From Bauldia sp. (lineage in GTDB: Bacteria; Pseudomonadota; Alphaproteobacteria; Rhizobiales; Kaistiaceae), in contig NZ_JAGRLA010000104.1 of assembly GCF_020442045.1 (NCBI RefSeq), positions 19,582-83,581 on the forward strand: 64,000 bases of DNA. Direction: 5' to 3'. The position numbers were made by a program, and so were the translations under genes. Of the stretch, positions 16,088 through 26,017 are shown piece after piece. Position 1 is the stretch's first letter, and each line of letters starts with the position of its first letter. The notes beneath the pieces were generated by a model that was not told where the DNA came from, did no database searches, and saw only the letters and a program-made list of their open reading frames with translations.

Positions 16088-18507
16088 GTCCTGAGCGTGC
16101 CGCCGGTCACCTTCTCGACCGCCGCGACGATCTTCGCCGATGTCGCGTCGATCTCCTCGTCGGTCAGCGTCTTCTCGGTCGGCTGAAGCACGACCTCGAT
16201 GGCCAGCGACTTGCGGTCGGCGCCGATCGCCTCGCTCTCGAAGACGTCGAAGACCGAGACATCGGAGATCAGCTTCCTGTCGGCGCCTTTCGCCGCCCGC
16301 ATCACCGCCGCCGCGGCGACCGAGCGGTCGAGCAGGAAGGCGAAGTCGCGGCGCACCGGCTGGAGATCGGAGAGGGCGAGCGGCGGGCGCGTCCTGGTGG
16401 CGCGCGCCTTGGGCTCCGGAATCGCCTCGAGGATGATCTCGAATCCGGCAAGCGGCCCCGAAACGTCGAGCTCCTCAAGGACCGCCGGGTGGAACTCGCC
16501 GAACCAGCCGATCACCGTCTTCGGTCCCTGCCGGATCGTCCCGGAGCGGCCGGGATGGAACCAGGCCGGCGCGTCGGTGGTGATCTGGACCTTGTCGGCC
16601 GAGAGGCCTAGCGCCTCGATCAGGGCGATGGCGTCGGCCTTGGCATCGAAGGCCGAGACCGCCGCCGCGGAGCCCGACCAGTGCCGGCCGCCGCCATCCA
16701 CGCCGGCCGTCCCGCGGCGGACGCCGGTCGCCGCGGTGCGCTGGTCGTCGGGCCGGTCGCCGCCGTAGACCTGGCCGACCTCGAACAGGGCGAGATCGTC
16801 GAAGCCGCGGTCGGCGTTGCGCTGGGTCGCGGCGATCAGGCCGGGCAGCAGGCTCGGCCGCATGTCGGACATGTCGGCGGCGATCGGATTGGCGAGGATG
16901 AGCTCGGGCTGGCCGCCGCCGAAGGCCTCGGTCTGGCGCGAGGAGATGAACGACCAGGTCACCGCCTCGACCATGCCGCGTGCCGCGAGCGCCCGCTTGG
17001 CGGCGCGCGTCCGTGTCTGGAGCGTGGTCAGCACCGGCTTGAGGCTGCCCGGATCGCGCCGCAGCGGCGTCACCGGCACGCGGTCGACGCCGATGATCCG
17101 CACCACCTCCTCGACGAGATCGGCCTTGATCGCGACATCCGGCCGCCATGACGGCACGCTGACCACGATGCTGCCCTCCGTCCGGTGCGGCCTGCAACCG
17201 AATCCGAGGTCTTCGAGGATGCGGGTAGCGTCGCTGACCGAAGGATCGATGCCGGTGAGCCGCTTGATCTCGGCCACCGGGAAATCGATCACGGTCGCGG
17301 GTTCCGGCACCTCGCCCGCGATGAATAGGTCGCTTGGGCTTCCGCCGCAAAGCTCCATCACCATGCGGGTCGCCATCTCCAGCCCGGGAATCATGAAGGC
17401 AGGGTCGACGCCGCGCTCGAAACGGTGGCGCGCGTCGGACTGGACGCCGAGCCGGCGTCCGGTCTGGGCGATGTTCAGCGGCTCCCAGAGCGCCGATTCG
17501 ATCAGCACGTCGACGGTGTCCTCGGTGCAGCCGGAATCCTCGCCACCCATGATGCCGGCGAGCGACTCGACGCCGCGATCGTCGGCGATGACGCACATCT
17601 CCGGATCGAGCGCATAGGTCTTGCCGTCGAGCGCGAGGATTTCCTCGCCGTCGCGGGCGCGGCGGACGACGAGGCTGCCGAAGACCTTGGCCGCGTCGAA
17701 GACATGCAGCGGCCGGCAGCGGTCATGGGTGATGAAATTGGTGATATCGACCAGCACGTTGATCGGGCGGAGGCCGATCGAGCGGAGCCGCTGCTGCAGC
17801 CATTCCGGCGACGGGCCGTTCTTCACGCCGCGCACCAGCCGCAGCCCGAAGGCCGGGCAGAGCGACGGCGCGTCGCCGAAATCGAGCGCCACCGAGACCG
17901 GGCAGGGTCCGTCTCCCTTGACCGGCTCGACCGGCCGCAGGATAGCCCTGCCCTCGCCCGCCGCCGCGAGGTCACGGGCGATGCCGGTGACGCCGAGCGC
18001 GTCGGGCCGGTTCGGGGTGATGGCGACATCGAAGACCGGATCGTCGAGGCCGGCATAATCGGCATAGGGCGTGCCGACCGGCGCGTCCTCGGGCAGGTCG
18101 ACGATGCCGGTATGGTCGTCGGAGAGGCCGAGCTCGCGCTCCGACAGCAGCATGCCGTTCGATTCGACGCCGCGGATCACGCCCTTCTTGAGGTCGACGC
18201 CGGTGCCGGGAACACGGGTGCCGGCCGGGGCGAAGACGCCCTTCATCCCGGCCCGCGCATTCGGCGCGCCGCAGACCACCTGGACCTCGCTGCCGTCGCC
18301 GGGATCGACGACGCAGACCCGCAGCCGGTCGGCATTCGGGTGTGGCTCGGCCGAGACCACCCGGGCGATGCGGAACGGCGCGAAGTCCTTGGTCAGATCC
18401 TCGACGCCTTCGACCTCGAGGCCGATCATCGTCAGCTTGTCGGCGATCCCGTCGACGGTGGCGATGGTGTCGAGATGCTCCTTGAGCCAGGACAGGGTGA
18501 ATTTCAT
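16084..18507 (-). CDS. pheT: Phenylalanyl-tRNA synthetase beta subunit
   Basis: 807 residues. Domains in order: N-terminal B1 ([12 protein letters not shown]), tRNA-binding EMAP/OB domain (about 39-150, with [15 protein letters not shown] and VVCGAPNA), B3/B4 editing domain, B5 region, catalytic-like core and the C-terminal FDX-ACB anticodon-binding domain ([17 protein letters not shown] onward). With PheS it forms the alpha2beta2 enzyme that charges tRNA-Phe. The ATG at 18507 overlaps the stop of the preceding exonuclease gene (ATGA). Its own stop overlaps the following RibD-like gene (GTGA). Confidence 0.97.
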   Translation of the reverse strand: MKFTLSWLKEHLDTIATVDGIADKLTMIGLEVEGVEDLTKDFAPFRIARVVSAEPHPNADRLRVCVVDPGDGSEVQVVCGAPNARAGMKGVFAPAGTRVPGTGVDLKKGVIRGVESNGMLLSERELGLSDDHTGIVDLPEDAPVGTPYADYAGLDDPVFDVAITPNRPDALGVTGIARDLAAAGEGRAILRPVEPVKGDGPCPVSVALDFGDAPSLCPAFGLRLVRGVKNGPSPEWLQQRLRSIGLRPINVLVDITNFITHDRCRPLHVFDAAKVFGSLVVRRARDGEEILALDGKTYALDPEMCVIADDRGVESLAGIMGGEDSGCTEDTVDVLIESALWEPLNIAQTGRRLGVQSDARHRFERGVDPAFMIPGLEMATRMVMELCGGSPSDLFIAGEVPEPATVIDFPVAEIKRLTGIDPSVSDATRILEDLGFGCRPHRTEGSIVVSVPSWRPDVAIKADLVEEVVRIIGVDRVPVTPLRRDPGSLKPVLTTLQTRTRAAKRALAARGMVEAVTWSFISSRQTEAFGGGQPELILANPIAADMSDMRPSLLPGLIAATQRNADRGFDDLALFEVGQVYGGDRPDDQRTAATGVRRGTAGVDGGGRHWSGSAAAVSAFDAKADAIALIEALGLSADKVQITTDAPAWFHPGRSGTIRQGPKTVIGWFGEFHPAVLEELDVSGPLAGFEIILEAIPEPKARATRTRPPLALSDLQPVRRDFAFLLDRSVAAAAVMRAAKGADRKLISDVSVFDVFESEAIGADRKSLAIEVVLQPTEKTLTDEEIDATSAKIVAAVEKVTGGTLRT

Positions 18508-19121
18508 GACATTGCGCTTTCGGTCTTGCGGGCGGCCGCCATATCGAGAAGGCGGGCGAGGACATTGGCGTAGCCGAGCGCGTCGTCGATCGCCCGGTGG
18601 GTATGGGGCACGTTGCCGAGCCACTCGGCGTCGAAGGGCTTGCCCATCATCGTCACCTGATCGAGCCCGGTGACCGCGGCGGCGAAGGAGGCGATGTCGA
18701 GGCCGACGCCGGAAAAGAGCGGCGTTCCCGCGCCCGGCATGGTCATGATCCGCTTGCCGGCGAAGACATCGAGATAGTGGTCGATCCACACCCCGTCGAG
18801 CATCAGCGGCCGGGCGGCGAAAACCCGCGGCACCGGCAGGCTTTCCAGCCACGCGACGTAGCGTGGCATGATCGTTTCCGGCGGCTCCGGGTCGCGGGTT
18901 GCCTCGGCATGGGCCTCCGGGTGGGTGGCCCACCAGGCCGTGGTCCGTTCGTCCGGGCCATGGCCGGCGCGCGGCGTGAGCACCGCCTCGAACTGGTCGA
19001 GCACCGCGCCGCGCCCGTCGATCGCCACCGAGGCGAAGCTCAGCATCGAATTGCGGAGCGGGCTCGGCCCGTCGAGCTCGACGTCGGTGACGACGAAGGT
19101 CGTACCCTCGGCCGGTGTCAC
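18504..19121 (-). CDS. DEDD-family 3'-5' exonuclease-like protein between pheS and pheT
   Basis: 205 residues from a GTG at 19121. The opening VVTDVELDG gives the first Asp-Glu pair of a DEDDh exonuclease (exonuclease I / epsilon fold). [18 protein letters not shown] near the end gives the His and last Asp. The middle holds [11 protein letters not shown]. It is likely a nuclease acting on RNA or DNA 3' ends. The start overlaps the pheS stop by 4 nt (GTGA) and its stop overlaps the pheT start by 4 nt (ATGA), so it is translated as part of the synthetase operon. Whether it acts on tRNA is unknown. Confidence 0.82.
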   Translation of the reverse strand: MTPAEGTTFVVTDVELDGPSPLRNSMLSFASVAIDGRGAVLDQFEAVLTPRAGHGPDERTTAWWATHPEAHAEATRDPEPPETIMPRYVAWLESLPVPRVFAARPLMLDGVWIDHYLDVFAGKRIMTMPGAGTPLFSGVGLDIASFAAAVTGLDQVTMMGKPFDAEWLGNVPHTHRAIDDALGYANVLARLLDMAAARKTESAMS

Positions 19122-20215
19122 GACGACAGCCCCCTTGCCAGCGACGGCAGGTCGAGCGGACGGAAGCCGTAGTGGTTCAGCCAGCGCACGTCGGCGTCGA
19201 AGAAGGCGCGGAGGTCCGGCATGCCGTATTTCAGCATGGCGATGCGGTCGATCCCCATCCCCCAGGCAAAGCCCTGGACCTTGTCGGGATCGAGCCCGCC
19301 ATAGCGGATGACGTTCGGGTGGACCATGCCGCAGCCGAGGATCTCCATCCAGTCGTCGCCGGTGCCGAAACGGACCTCCGAACCCGAGCGGTCGCACTGG
19401 ATATCGACCTCCATCGACGGCTCGGTGAAGGGGAAGAAGGACGGGCGGAACCGCATGTTGATCCGGTCGACCTCGAAGAAGGCCTTGCAGAATTCCTCCA
19501 GCACCCATTTCAGCGTGCCGATGGTCGATTCTTCATCGAGCACCAGCCCCTCGATCTGATGGAACATCGGGGTGTGGGTCTGGTCGGAATCGAAGCGGTA
19601 GGTGCGGCCGGGGATGACGACACGGATCGGCGGTGTCTCGGTCTCCATCGTCCTGATCTGGACCGGCGAGGTGTGGGTGCGCAGCAGCATGCGCGAGCCG
19701 TCCTCCTTCGGATTGAAGAAGAAGGTGTCGTGCATCTCGCGCGCCGGATGCCCCTCGGGGAAGTTCAGCGCCGTGAAATTGTAATAGTCGGATTCGATAT
19801 CCGGCCCCTCGGCGATGGCGAAGCCGAGATCGGCGAAGATCGCGGTGATCTCGTCGATCACCTGGCTGACCGGATGGATGCGGCCGGTCTCCAGCCCCGA
19901 GGGGCGGACCGGCAGCGTGACGTCTACCCGCTCCTCCTCGAGGCGGCGGACGAGCTCGGCCTCCTTCAGCACCTCGCGGCGGGCGGCGATCGCCTGGTTG
20001 ATACGGTCCTTCAGGCCGTTCAGCGCCGGCCCCATCACCTTCCGCTCGTCCGGGGTCATGGCGCCGAGGCCCTTGAGGAGCTCCGACACCGCGCCCTTCT
20101 TGCCGAGCGCCGCTACCCGCTCCGCCTCCAGCGCCGTCTCGTCGGCGGCAGCCGCGATGCGGTGAAGCAGGTCCTTCTCGAGCGCCTGGAGATCGGTATT
20201 GGCCACAGTATTCAT
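19118..20215 (-). CDS. pheS: Phenylalanyl-tRNA synthetase alpha subunit
   Basis: 365 residues with an N-terminal coiled-coil arm (about 1-95) and a class II catalytic core: [19 protein letters not shown] (motif 1 region), HDTFFF and [10 protein letters not shown] (motif 2 region), FHQIEG, and the C-terminal [22 protein letters not shown] (motif 3). It binds ATP and phenylalanine in the PheS2PheT2 enzyme. Start ATG at 20215 is 10 nt downstream of a Rieske oxygenase gene. Its stop overlaps the start of the exonuclease gene that separates it from pheT. Confidence 0.97.
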   Translation of the reverse strand: MNTVANTDLQALEKDLLHRIAAAADETALEAERVAALGKKGAVSELLKGLGAMTPDERKVMGPALNGLKDRINQAIAARREVLKEAELVRRLEEERVDVTLPVRPSGLETGRIHPVSQVIDEITAIFADLGFAIAEGPDIESDYYNFTALNFPEGHPAREMHDTFFFNPKEDGSRMLLRTHTSPVQIRTMETETPPIRVVIPGRTYRFDSDQTHTPMFHQIEGLVLDEESTIGTLKWVLEEFCKAFFEVDRINMRFRPSFFPFTEPSMEVDIQCDRSGSEVRFGTGDDWMEILGCGMVHPNVIRYGGLDPDKVQGFAWGMGIDRIAMLKYGMPDLRAFFDADVRWLNHYGFRPLDLPSLARGLSS

Positions 20216-20225
20216 CGGAAAGTCC

Positions 20226-21281
20226 TCAGCTCATCCAGCGCAGCGTTCGCGGCTTCAGCGGGTTCTCGAAGGCGCGGCCTTCCCTCGCCGCGTTCGCCCA
20301 TTCGTCCTTGACGTGCATCCACCAGCGCGCCTGGGTATCGGCGTCGTTGATCAGCATCACCTTCGGCGCCGTCATCAGGCCCTCGCGCTGGCGGATGACG
20401 ACGACACGGTCCTGGTCGAGGAAGACCCGCATCAGGTGGCGGGCGAGCGGCGCCAACGGCCTCACCCAGCCCGGCGTCGTCCAGAACATCTGGTGTACCT
20501 CGGTCGCCTCGTCGGTGATCGGGGTGATGGCGGTCAGCCCCACCACCGCATGCCTGTCGCCGCGGATCTCCTCGATGCGCAGCCCCGGCAGCCGGTAGGT
20601 GATCTCGGTCGAGACATTCTTGCCGAGCAGCTTGTAGACGAGGTTCTGCGGCGGCAGGTCGTGGCGCACCATCTTCCAGCCGAGGTCCGACGGCTCGAAG
20701 GCCTTCTCCTTGGGGCGGAGCTTGCGCGCCTGGCGCTTGAACCACCAGGAGGTATGGACATAGGCGGCGTGGGTCGGGTCCATCAGGCCGAAGGCGGCGT
20801 GGTCGGCCGAACAGGCGAAATGCATCTGGATCGCCAGCGTCGGCCCGACGTCATCGGCGAAGACCGGCAGCGCCGGCGGCGTCGCCTCGTCTCCCGAGGG
20901 CTGCTCCTCGCCTTGCGCGAAATAGACCCAGATCAGGCCCTGGCGCTCGACGCAAGGGTAGGCGTTGGTGCGGATCTTCGAGATATCGGCCTGCTGGCCC
21001 TCGCGCAGCGACGGGATCGCCCGGCAGGCGCCGTCGCGGCCGAAGCGCCAGCCGTGATAGGCGCATTCGATGGTCTCGCCATCGAACCTGCCGTAGCGCA
21101 GCGGGATGCCGCGATGCGGACAGATGTCGCGGATGGCAAAGACCGAGCCGTCGGCGGCGCGGCCGATCAGCACCGGTTCGCCGAGCATGGCGACCGGAAC
21201 GGTGGTGCCGCGCCGGACTTTTGCGCCCGGCATCGCGACGTACCACAGACCGCGGAGCAGCTCCGCCTTCAGGCCTTGCAT
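20226..21281 (-). CDS. Rieske non-heme iron oxygenase between rplT and pheS
   Basis: 351 residues. The Rieske [2Fe-2S] site is CPHRG (about 54-58) with CAYHGW (about 73-78), spacing Cys-x-His then Cys-x2-His. The mononuclear iron site is DPTHAAYVH (Asp-x2-His-x4-His, about 169-177). The architecture is that of the vanillate O-demethylase/phenoxybenzoate-type oxygenase alpha subunits, which oxidise or demethylate an organic substrate with electrons from a separate reductase. No reductase gene is nearby. It sits on the operon strand, 74 nt after rplT and 10 nt before pheS, a position not expected for this family. Confidence 0.9.
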   Translation of the reverse strand: MQGLKAELLRGLWYVAMPGAKVRRGTTVPVAMLGEPVLIGRAADGSVFAIRDICPHRGIPLRYGRFDGETIECAYHGWRFGRDGACRAIPSLREGQQADISKIRTNAYPCVERQGLIWVYFAQGEEQPSGDEATPPALPVFADDVGPTLAIQMHFACSADHAAFGLMDPTHAAYVHTSWWFKRQARKLRPKEKAFEPSDLGWKMVRHDLPPQNLVYKLLGKNVSTEITYRLPGLRIEEIRGDRHAVVGLTAITPITDEATEVHQMFWTTPGWVRPLAPLARHLMRVFLDQDRVVVIRQREGLMTAPKVMLINDADTQARWWMHVKDEWANAAREGRAFENPLKPRTLRWMS

Positions 21282-21355
21282 TGATGTCTATCCCGCGAGC
21301 GCGCCGTCCGCCCTGTTCTCGGAGCGGCGTTCGCCGGAAGGCTTTGGCGCGCGGC

Positions 21356-21712
21356 TTACTGGAGCGCGCCCTGGGCCTTTGCGACGAGCGCCTGGAAGGC
21401 AGCCGGCTCACGGACGGCGAGGTCGGCCAGCACCTTCCGGTCTACTTCGACCCCGGCCTTGCCGAGGCCGTCGATAAATCGGCCGTAGGTCAGACCATGC
21501 TCGCGCGCAGCCGCGTTGATGCGCTGGATCCACAGCGCGCGGAACGAGCGCTTGCGGTTCTTGCGGTCGCGATAGGAATATTGCGCGGCCTTGTCGACCG
21601 CCGCCTTGGCGGTGCGGATGGTGTTCTTGCGCCGGCCGTAATAGCCCTTCGCGCGGGCGAGGACCTTCTTGTGCCGGGCATGGGCGGTGACGCCGCGTTT
21701 GACGCGTGACAT
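21356..21712 (-). CDS. rplT: 50S ribosomal protein L20
   Basis: 118 residues, highly basic, [18 protein letters not shown] at the start and the standard L20 core ([26 protein letters not shown]). Needed for early assembly of the large subunit. ATG at 21712 follows CGGAGAATCCTC. It follows rpmI by 24 nt in the canonical infC-rpmI-rplT order. Confidence 0.98.
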   Translation of the reverse strand: MSRVKRGVTAHARHKKVLARAKGYYGRRKNTIRTAKAAVDKAAQYSYRDRKNRKRSFRALWIQRINAAAREHGLTYGRFIDGLGKAGVEVDRKVLADLAVREPAAFQALVAKAQGALQ

Positions 21713-21736
21713 GAGGATTCTCCGGTAAGGCTGGGT

Positions 21737-21937
21737 TCAGGCGTTCGGCAGGAAGTGCTTCTTGATGATGCGGGCATCCTGGTCGGAAAGGACCATCGTC
21801 CCCCGCGCCTGACGAATGAACTTGTTGGTGCGCTTGATCATGCCATGCCGCTTGCCGGCCTGCGCGACCATAACCTTGCCGGTTCCGGTCACCTTGAATC
21901 GCTTCTTGGCGCCCGATTTGGTCTTCATCTTGGGCAT
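21737..21937 (-). CDS. rpmI: 50S ribosomal protein L35
   Basis: 66 residues, [20 protein letters not shown] at the start and the usual basic core ([15 protein letters not shown]). ATG at 21937 follows GGAGAGCCAA; an in-frame extension to 21967 is not part of the family. Second gene of infC-rpmI-rplT; the 220-nt gap to infC could carry an attenuator. Confidence 0.97.
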   Translation of the reverse strand: MPKMKTKSGAKKRFKVTGTGKVMVAQAGKRHGMIKRTNKFIRQARGTMVLSDQDARIIKKHFLPNA

Positions 21938-22125
21938 TTGGCTCTCCATGCAGCCTGTCGCGGACAACGATGCCGCCGGCCAGTTAGACGTTCATCTGAG
22001 CATTCGAGCCGCCACGGCATGCCCTTTTGAGGCCGGGCGGCTCGGAACCGCGGGGTTATACAGACTGGACGGACGCCGCACAAGCGTGCCCACGGCCAAA
22101 AATCGCCGCGCCCGCCACTGCCGGT

Positions 22126-22147
22126 CCGGCCCGTTCAAGCGGGCCGG
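22126..22147 (-). promoter_or_regulatory. Perfect hairpin just after infC, in the infC-rpmI gap
   Basis: CCGGCCC (22126-22132) and GGGCCGG (22141-22147) form a perfect 7-bp GC stem with an 8-nt loop, starting 10 nt after the infC stop codon. No T-tract follows, so it is not a classic terminator. It may tune read-through into rpmI-rplT, as L20-linked leaders do in other bacteria; that is inference. Confidence 0.4.
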
Positions 22148-22157
22148 CCACTGGGCT

Positions 22158-22703
22158 TCAGCGCGGCGCCAGCACCATGGTCATCTGGCGTCCCTCGAGA
22201 CGGGGCTCGGACTCGACCTTGGCGAAATCCGCCGTCTCGTCCTTGACCCGGTCGAGCAACCTGACACCGAGTTCCTGGTGGGCCATCTCGCGGCCGCGAA
22301 AGCGGAGGGTCACCTTGACCTTGTCGCCTTCCTCGAAGAAGCGTTTCACAGAGCGCATCTTCACCTCATAGTCATGGGTGTCGATGTTCGGCCGCATCTT
22401 TATCTCTTTGATTTCGACCGTCTTCTGCTTCTTGCGGGCTTCCGCCGCCTTCTTCTGGGCCTGGTACTTATACCGGCCGAAATCGAGGGCCTTGCAGACC
22501 GGCGGAACGGAATTCGGGGCTATCTCGACAAGGTCGAGACCCGCCTCGGCCGCCAGTTCCAGGGCGCGCTCGATCGGTACGGTGCCCAGATTGGCACCTT
22601 CGGCATCGATATACTGAACTTCGCTGACGCGAATCTCCTCATTGACCCGGGGGCCTTCCTTGGCCGCCGTCGGGGGGGCTCTATGGGGCCTGCGAATGGC
22701 CAT
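22158..22703 (-). CDS. infC: Translation initiation factor IF-3
   Basis: 181 residues with the IF-3 N-domain ([17 protein letters not shown], about 20-36), the lysine-rich linker ([21 protein letters not shown] around 72-92) and the C-domain ([15 protein letters not shown]). It keeps the 30S subunit free and proofreads start codons. The start is ATG at 22703 behind AGAGGAGA, not the AUU start known in enteric bacteria. First gene of the infC-rpmI-rplT-...-pheT unit. TTGACT at 22800-22795 on the minus strand may be its -35 element. Confidence 0.96.
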   Translation of the reverse strand: MAIRRPHRAPPTAAKEGPRVNEEIRVSEVQYIDAEGANLGTVPIERALELAAEAGLDLVEIAPNSVPPVCKALDFGRYKYQAQKKAAEARKKQKTVEIKEIKMRPNIDTHDYEVKMRSVKRFFEEGDKVKVTLRFRGREMAHQELGVRLLDRVKDETADFAKVESEPRLEGRQMTMVLAPR

Positions 22704-22884
22704 TCTCCTCTAGAATTGTACACAATAGCCCGCATCCCGCCCGATATCGCACGGCCGGTGCAGACAGCGAAGGATTCCTGCAAAGCCGACGGGAAGTCAA
22801 CCAATTCGATCCGGGACGGGTTCCACCGGCAAGGAACGCGATATAGGCATTCGGAACCCCGTTCGCCAGCCGGAGGATGCGAGA

Positions 22885-23670
22885 ATGACCGAAGCCAGCC
22901 CCGAGGAGATCACCGCCGGCAGTGGCGAAGACGCCCGGCGGATCGCCGTATTGTCACGGCCCGGCGGGGAGCCGGGCATCTTCTGGCTCGGCGGCTTCGC
23001 CTCCGACATGGCCGGCACCAAGGCCGAAGCGCTGGACTCTTTCGCGGCCGCCCGCGGCCTCGCGATGACCCGCTTCGACTATTCCGGCCACGGTCGGTCG
23101 GGGGGCCGTTTCGAGGATGGCACCATCTCGCTGTGGCTGGAGGAATCGCTCGCCGTCTTTGACCGGACCGCCGGCCCGCAGATCGTCGTCGGCTCGTCGA
23201 TGGGCGGATGGTTGGCACTGCTCCTCGCCGAGGCGCACCGCGAAAAGGTCGGCGCAAAGGGGAGCCGGCTCGCCGGCCTCGTCCTCATCGCCCCCGCCGT
23301 CGACATGACCCGGGCGCTGATGTGGGAGACGATGAGCAAGCGCGACCGCAAGGAACTCACCGAAACCGGAATGTTTCGCGCCCCGAGCGACTATTCCGAC
23401 AGCGGCTACGTCATCACCCGGAAACTGATCGAGGACGGCGACCGGCATCTTTTCGGCGACCGGCTGATCGAGACCGGCTGCCCGGTGCATATCCTCCAGG
23501 GGATACGCGACACGGATGTGCCCTGGCGCCACGCCACCGGCCTCGTCTCGCGGCTTGCCAGCGACGACGTGGTGCTGACCCTCGTCAAGGACGGCGACCA
23601 CCGCCTATCGCGGCCCGAGGATCTCGAACGCCTCGAAGCGGCGATCGCCGGCATCATCGATGGCGACTAG
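22885..23670 (+). CDS. Alpha/beta hydrolase
   Basis: 261 residues. IFWLGGFASDMAGTKA gives the oxyanion region, FDYSGHGRSGG is typical of the fold, the nucleophile is Ser in VGSSMGGWLALL (about residue 115), the acid is Asp in RDTDVPW and the base is His in DGDHRLSRPED. The closest look is to ABHD10-like or carboxylesterase-type hydrolases. No signal peptide. It is divergent from infC and its last 4 nt overlap the convergent SDR gene. Substrate unknown. Confidence 0.85.
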   Translation: MTEASPEEITAGSGEDARRIAVLSRPGGEPGIFWLGGFASDMAGTKAEALDSFAAARGLAMTRFDYSGHGRSGGRFEDGTISLWLEESLAVFDRTAGPQIVVGSSMGGWLALLLAEAHREKVGAKGSRLAGLVLIAPAVDMTRALMWETMSKRDRKELTETGMFRAPSDYSDSGYVITRKLIEDGDRHLFGDRLIETGCPVHILQGIRDTDVPWRHATGLVSRLASDDVVLTLVKDGDHRLSRPEDLERLEAAIAGIIDGD

Positions 23671-24545
23671 CCTTCGCCTTTCCAGTTTCCCTCACGCCAC
23701 AGCGCACCAAGACCCTCACGATAGGTCGGATGGCGGAGCGTGACCCCAAGCTCGTCCTTGATACGACGGTTCGAAACCCGCTTGTTCTCGCCATAGAAGG
23801 AGCGGGCCATCGGCGAGAGCTCCGCTTCGTCAAAGGGGATCGCCGACGGCGCCGCGACGCCCATCAGCCCCGCGGCATAGGCGACCACATCCTGCGGCGG
23901 CGCCGGCTCGTCATCGGCGAGGTTGTAGATGCGGGTCGCCGGCCGGGCGGCGGCGGCGGCGAGCGTCGTCGCGATGTCGGCGACGTGGATGCGGTTGAAG
24001 ACCTGGCCGGGCTTGACCAGCCGCCGCGCCTTGCCTTCTGCGAGGTTGGCGAGCGCGTTACGGCCCGGCCCGTAGATGCCGGCGATGCGGAAGATGCCGA
24101 GCGGGACGCCCTGCTCGCCCGCGAGGCCAGCCCACTCCTGCTCCGCCTCGAGCCGCGCTTCGGATCGGCCGCGGCGCGGCCGGGGCGTCGTCTCCTCGTC
24201 GATCCAGGCGCCGCCATGGTCGCCATAGACGCCGACGGTCGAGAGGTAGCCGACCCAGGCGAGCTTCCGGGCCGCGCGGATATCGCCGCGATGATGGCGG
24301 AGGACGCGGTCGCCCTCCTCTCCCGGCGCGATCGAGACGAGGAGGTGGGTCGCCTCGCCCAACGCTTCCGCGACGCCATCGCCGGGCCGCGTGCCGTCGA
24401 AGGCCAGCGTCGTGATGCCGTCGGCCCGGAGCGCCGCCGCCTTCTCGGGGCCGCGCACCGTGCCGCCGATCGTCTCGGCCCGATCGCGAACCGCCGCGAC
24501 GAAGGCGGTCGCGCTGTAGCCGAGGCCGAGGACAAAGAGCCGCAT
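23667..24545 (-). CDS. NAD(P)-binding epimerase-like protein (extended SDR, YeeZ-like)
   Basis: 292 residues. LFVLGLGYSATAFV near the N-terminus is the Rossmann nucleotide motif; LSTVGVYGDHGG, FRIAGIYGPGRNAL and NRIHVADIA are conserved in extended SDRs, but the usual Tyr-x3-Lys is not obvious (the Lys position is lost after VYGDHGG). This pattern fits the YeeZ/SDR-like group of unclear activity. Convergent with the hydrolase gene; 25 nt downstream of the small pentad-repeat protein gene. Confidence 0.75.
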   Translation of the reverse strand: MRLFVLGLGYSATAFVAAVRDRAETIGGTVRGPEKAAALRADGITTLAFDGTRPGDGVAEALGEATHLLVSIAPGEEGDRVLRHHRGDIRAARKLAWVGYLSTVGVYGDHGGAWIDEETTPRPRRGRSEARLEAEQEWAGLAGEQGVPLGIFRIAGIYGPGRNALANLAEGKARRLVKPGQVFNRIHVADIATTLAAAAARPATRIYNLADDEPAPPQDVVAYAAGLMGVAAPSAIPFDEAELSPMARSFYGENKRVSNRRIKDELGVTLRHPTYREGLGALWREGNWKGEG

Positions 24546-24570
24546 CAGGCGTCCCGCGTGCCGGCTGGAA

Positions 24571-24927
24571 TCACCGTCGCCGCCGGCCGCTCCCGTCGTC
24601 CGGCCTTTCGATTTCCCGGACCTCGCCCAGTTCCAGCGTCCCGATCCTGAGCCGGTCGAACCGCGCTTCCTTTGTCGTCAGCCGGCCGATGGCGAGACGC
24701 CCGATGGCCAGCGCACCAATCGCCAGGGCGCCGATCGCGAAAGCCCCCGCCGCGACGGCGCCGAATGAGCCGGCTCCGACCGCCTGGCGGCCGACGGCCT
24801 GGGCGCGGAGCGCCTGCGCGCGCAGCCGGTCCTCGTGAAGCGCGGCGTGGTCCTTCGAGCCCGGGGGCACCAGTTCACCTTCCGGCGCGTCGGCCGTCGC
24901 CGGTGTCTTGCCTTCAGTCGATATCAT
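24571..24927 (-). CDS. Small protein with hydrophobic five-residue repeats
   Basis: 118 residues from ATG at 24927 (GGAGGAATGGC upstream). After an acidic N-terminal part, residues about 55-105 read in steps of five: [25 protein letters not shown], then [21 protein letters not shown] central Leu/Phe and an Ile/Leu at fixed places suggest a pentapeptide-repeat-type beta-helix, or otherwise a membrane-inserted segment. The tail is basic (RRRR). The start lies inside the 3' end of queG (14-nt overlap), so the two are probably translated together. Function unknown. Confidence 0.65.
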   Translation of the reverse strand: MISTEGKTPATADAPEGELVPPGSKDHAALHEDRLRAQALRAQAVGRQAVGAGSFGAVAAGAFAIGALAIGALAIGRLAIGRLTTKEARFDRLRIGTLELGEVREIERPDDGSGRRRR

Positions 24928-26017
24928 GCCATTCCTCCAGGACCTGCTGGTCGGTTTCGGTTCCGATCCGCCGCGCCTTTTCCTCGCGCGCCGCCGCCGG
25001 ATCGAGACGGCCGAGCGCCCAGACCGCGGCGCCGCGCACCAGCGGCGCGGCATCGTCAAGGAGATTCATGGCGGTTGGTCTCAGCTCCGTCATGCCGGAA
25101 TTGCCGATCGCGATCATCACGTTGCGAACGAAACGGTCGCGGCCGATCCGCTTGACCGGCGATCCCGAGAAGCGGGCGCGGAAAGCGGCGTCGTCGAGCG
25201 CCGCGAACTCGGCCAGCGGCGGCCCATCGAGGTCGTCGCGGGCGGCGAGCTTCGCCTCGCTGGTGACCCGCGCGAACTTGTTCCACGGACAGACCGCCAG
25301 GCAATCGTCGCAGCCGTAGATGCGGTTGCCCATCGCCGCGCGGAATTCGCGGGGGATCGGCCCCTTGTTCTCTATGGTCAGGTAGGAGATGCAGCGCCGC
25401 GCATCGAGCCGGTAGGGGGCCGGGAAGGCCGCCGTCGGGCAGATGTCGAGGCAGGCCCGGCAGGATCCGCAATGGTCGATCTCCGCCGCGTCGGCCGGCA
25501 GCTCGCAATCGGTGAGGATGGCGCCGAGAAAAAGCCACGAGCCGAAGTCGCGGCTGACGAGGTTGGTATGCTTGCCCTGCCAGCCGATGCCGGCGGCGGC
25601 GGCAAGCGGCTTCTCCATCAGCGGCGCGGTGTCGACGAAGACCTTGACCTCGGCCCCGGTCCGAGCCGCGAAACGTCCCGCGACCTGCTTCAGCTTGCCC
25701 TTGATCAGGTCGTGGTAGTCGCGGTTGCGGGCATAGACCGAGATGGTCGCCCGGTCCTTGCGGCCGAGACCGGAGAGCGGGTCGCGGTCCGGTCCGTAAT
25801 TCATGCCGAGCATGATCACGGAGCGCGCGGCGGGCCAAAGCGTTCGGGGCGCCGCGCGGCGCTCGGCCGTTTCCGCCATCCAGGCCATGTCGCCATGCAG
25901 GCCCTCGTCAAGGAACTGGCGGAGCCGCGGCACGGTCTCGGGCACCGCGTCCGGGCGCGCCACCCCGACGACGTCGAAGCCCTCCGCCAGCGCGTCGGCG
26001 ACCAGCCGCTCCTTCAG
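24914..26017 (-). CDS. queG: Epoxyqueuosine reductase
   Basis: About 367 residues. Two 4Fe-4S clusters are seen: [16 protein letters not shown] (about 180-195) and [14 protein letters not shown] (about 238-251), together with the [30 protein letters not shown] cobalamin-domain segment. A HEAT-like repeat occupies the C-terminus ([11 protein letters not shown] onward). QueG does the last step of queuosine synthesis, reducing epoxyqueuosine in tRNA wobble position 34. No ATG, GTG or TTG fits the N-terminus: the homologous part begins [17 protein letters not shown] place the start at a CTG that overlaps the preceding GST stop (CTGA); upstream ATGs would overlap the GST gene by about 100 nt or more. 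Confidence 0.9.
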   Translation of the reverse strand: MKERLVADALAEGFDVVGVARPDAVPETVPRLRQFLDEGLHGDMAWMAETAERRAAPRTLWPAARSVIMLGMNYGPDRDPLSGLGRKDRATISVYARNRDYHDLIKGKLKQVAGRFAARTGAEVKVFVDTAPLMEKPLAAAAGIGWQGKHTNLVSRDFGSWLFLGAILTDCELPADAAEIDHCGSCRACLDICPTAAFPAPYRLDARRCISYLTIENKGPIPREFRAAMGNRIYGCDDCLAVCPWNKFARVTSEAKLAARDDLDGPPLAEFAALDDAAFRARFSGSPVKRIGRDRFVRNVMIAIGNSGMTELRPTAMNLLDDAAPLVRGAAVWALGRLDPAAAREEKARRIGTETDQQVLEEWHDID

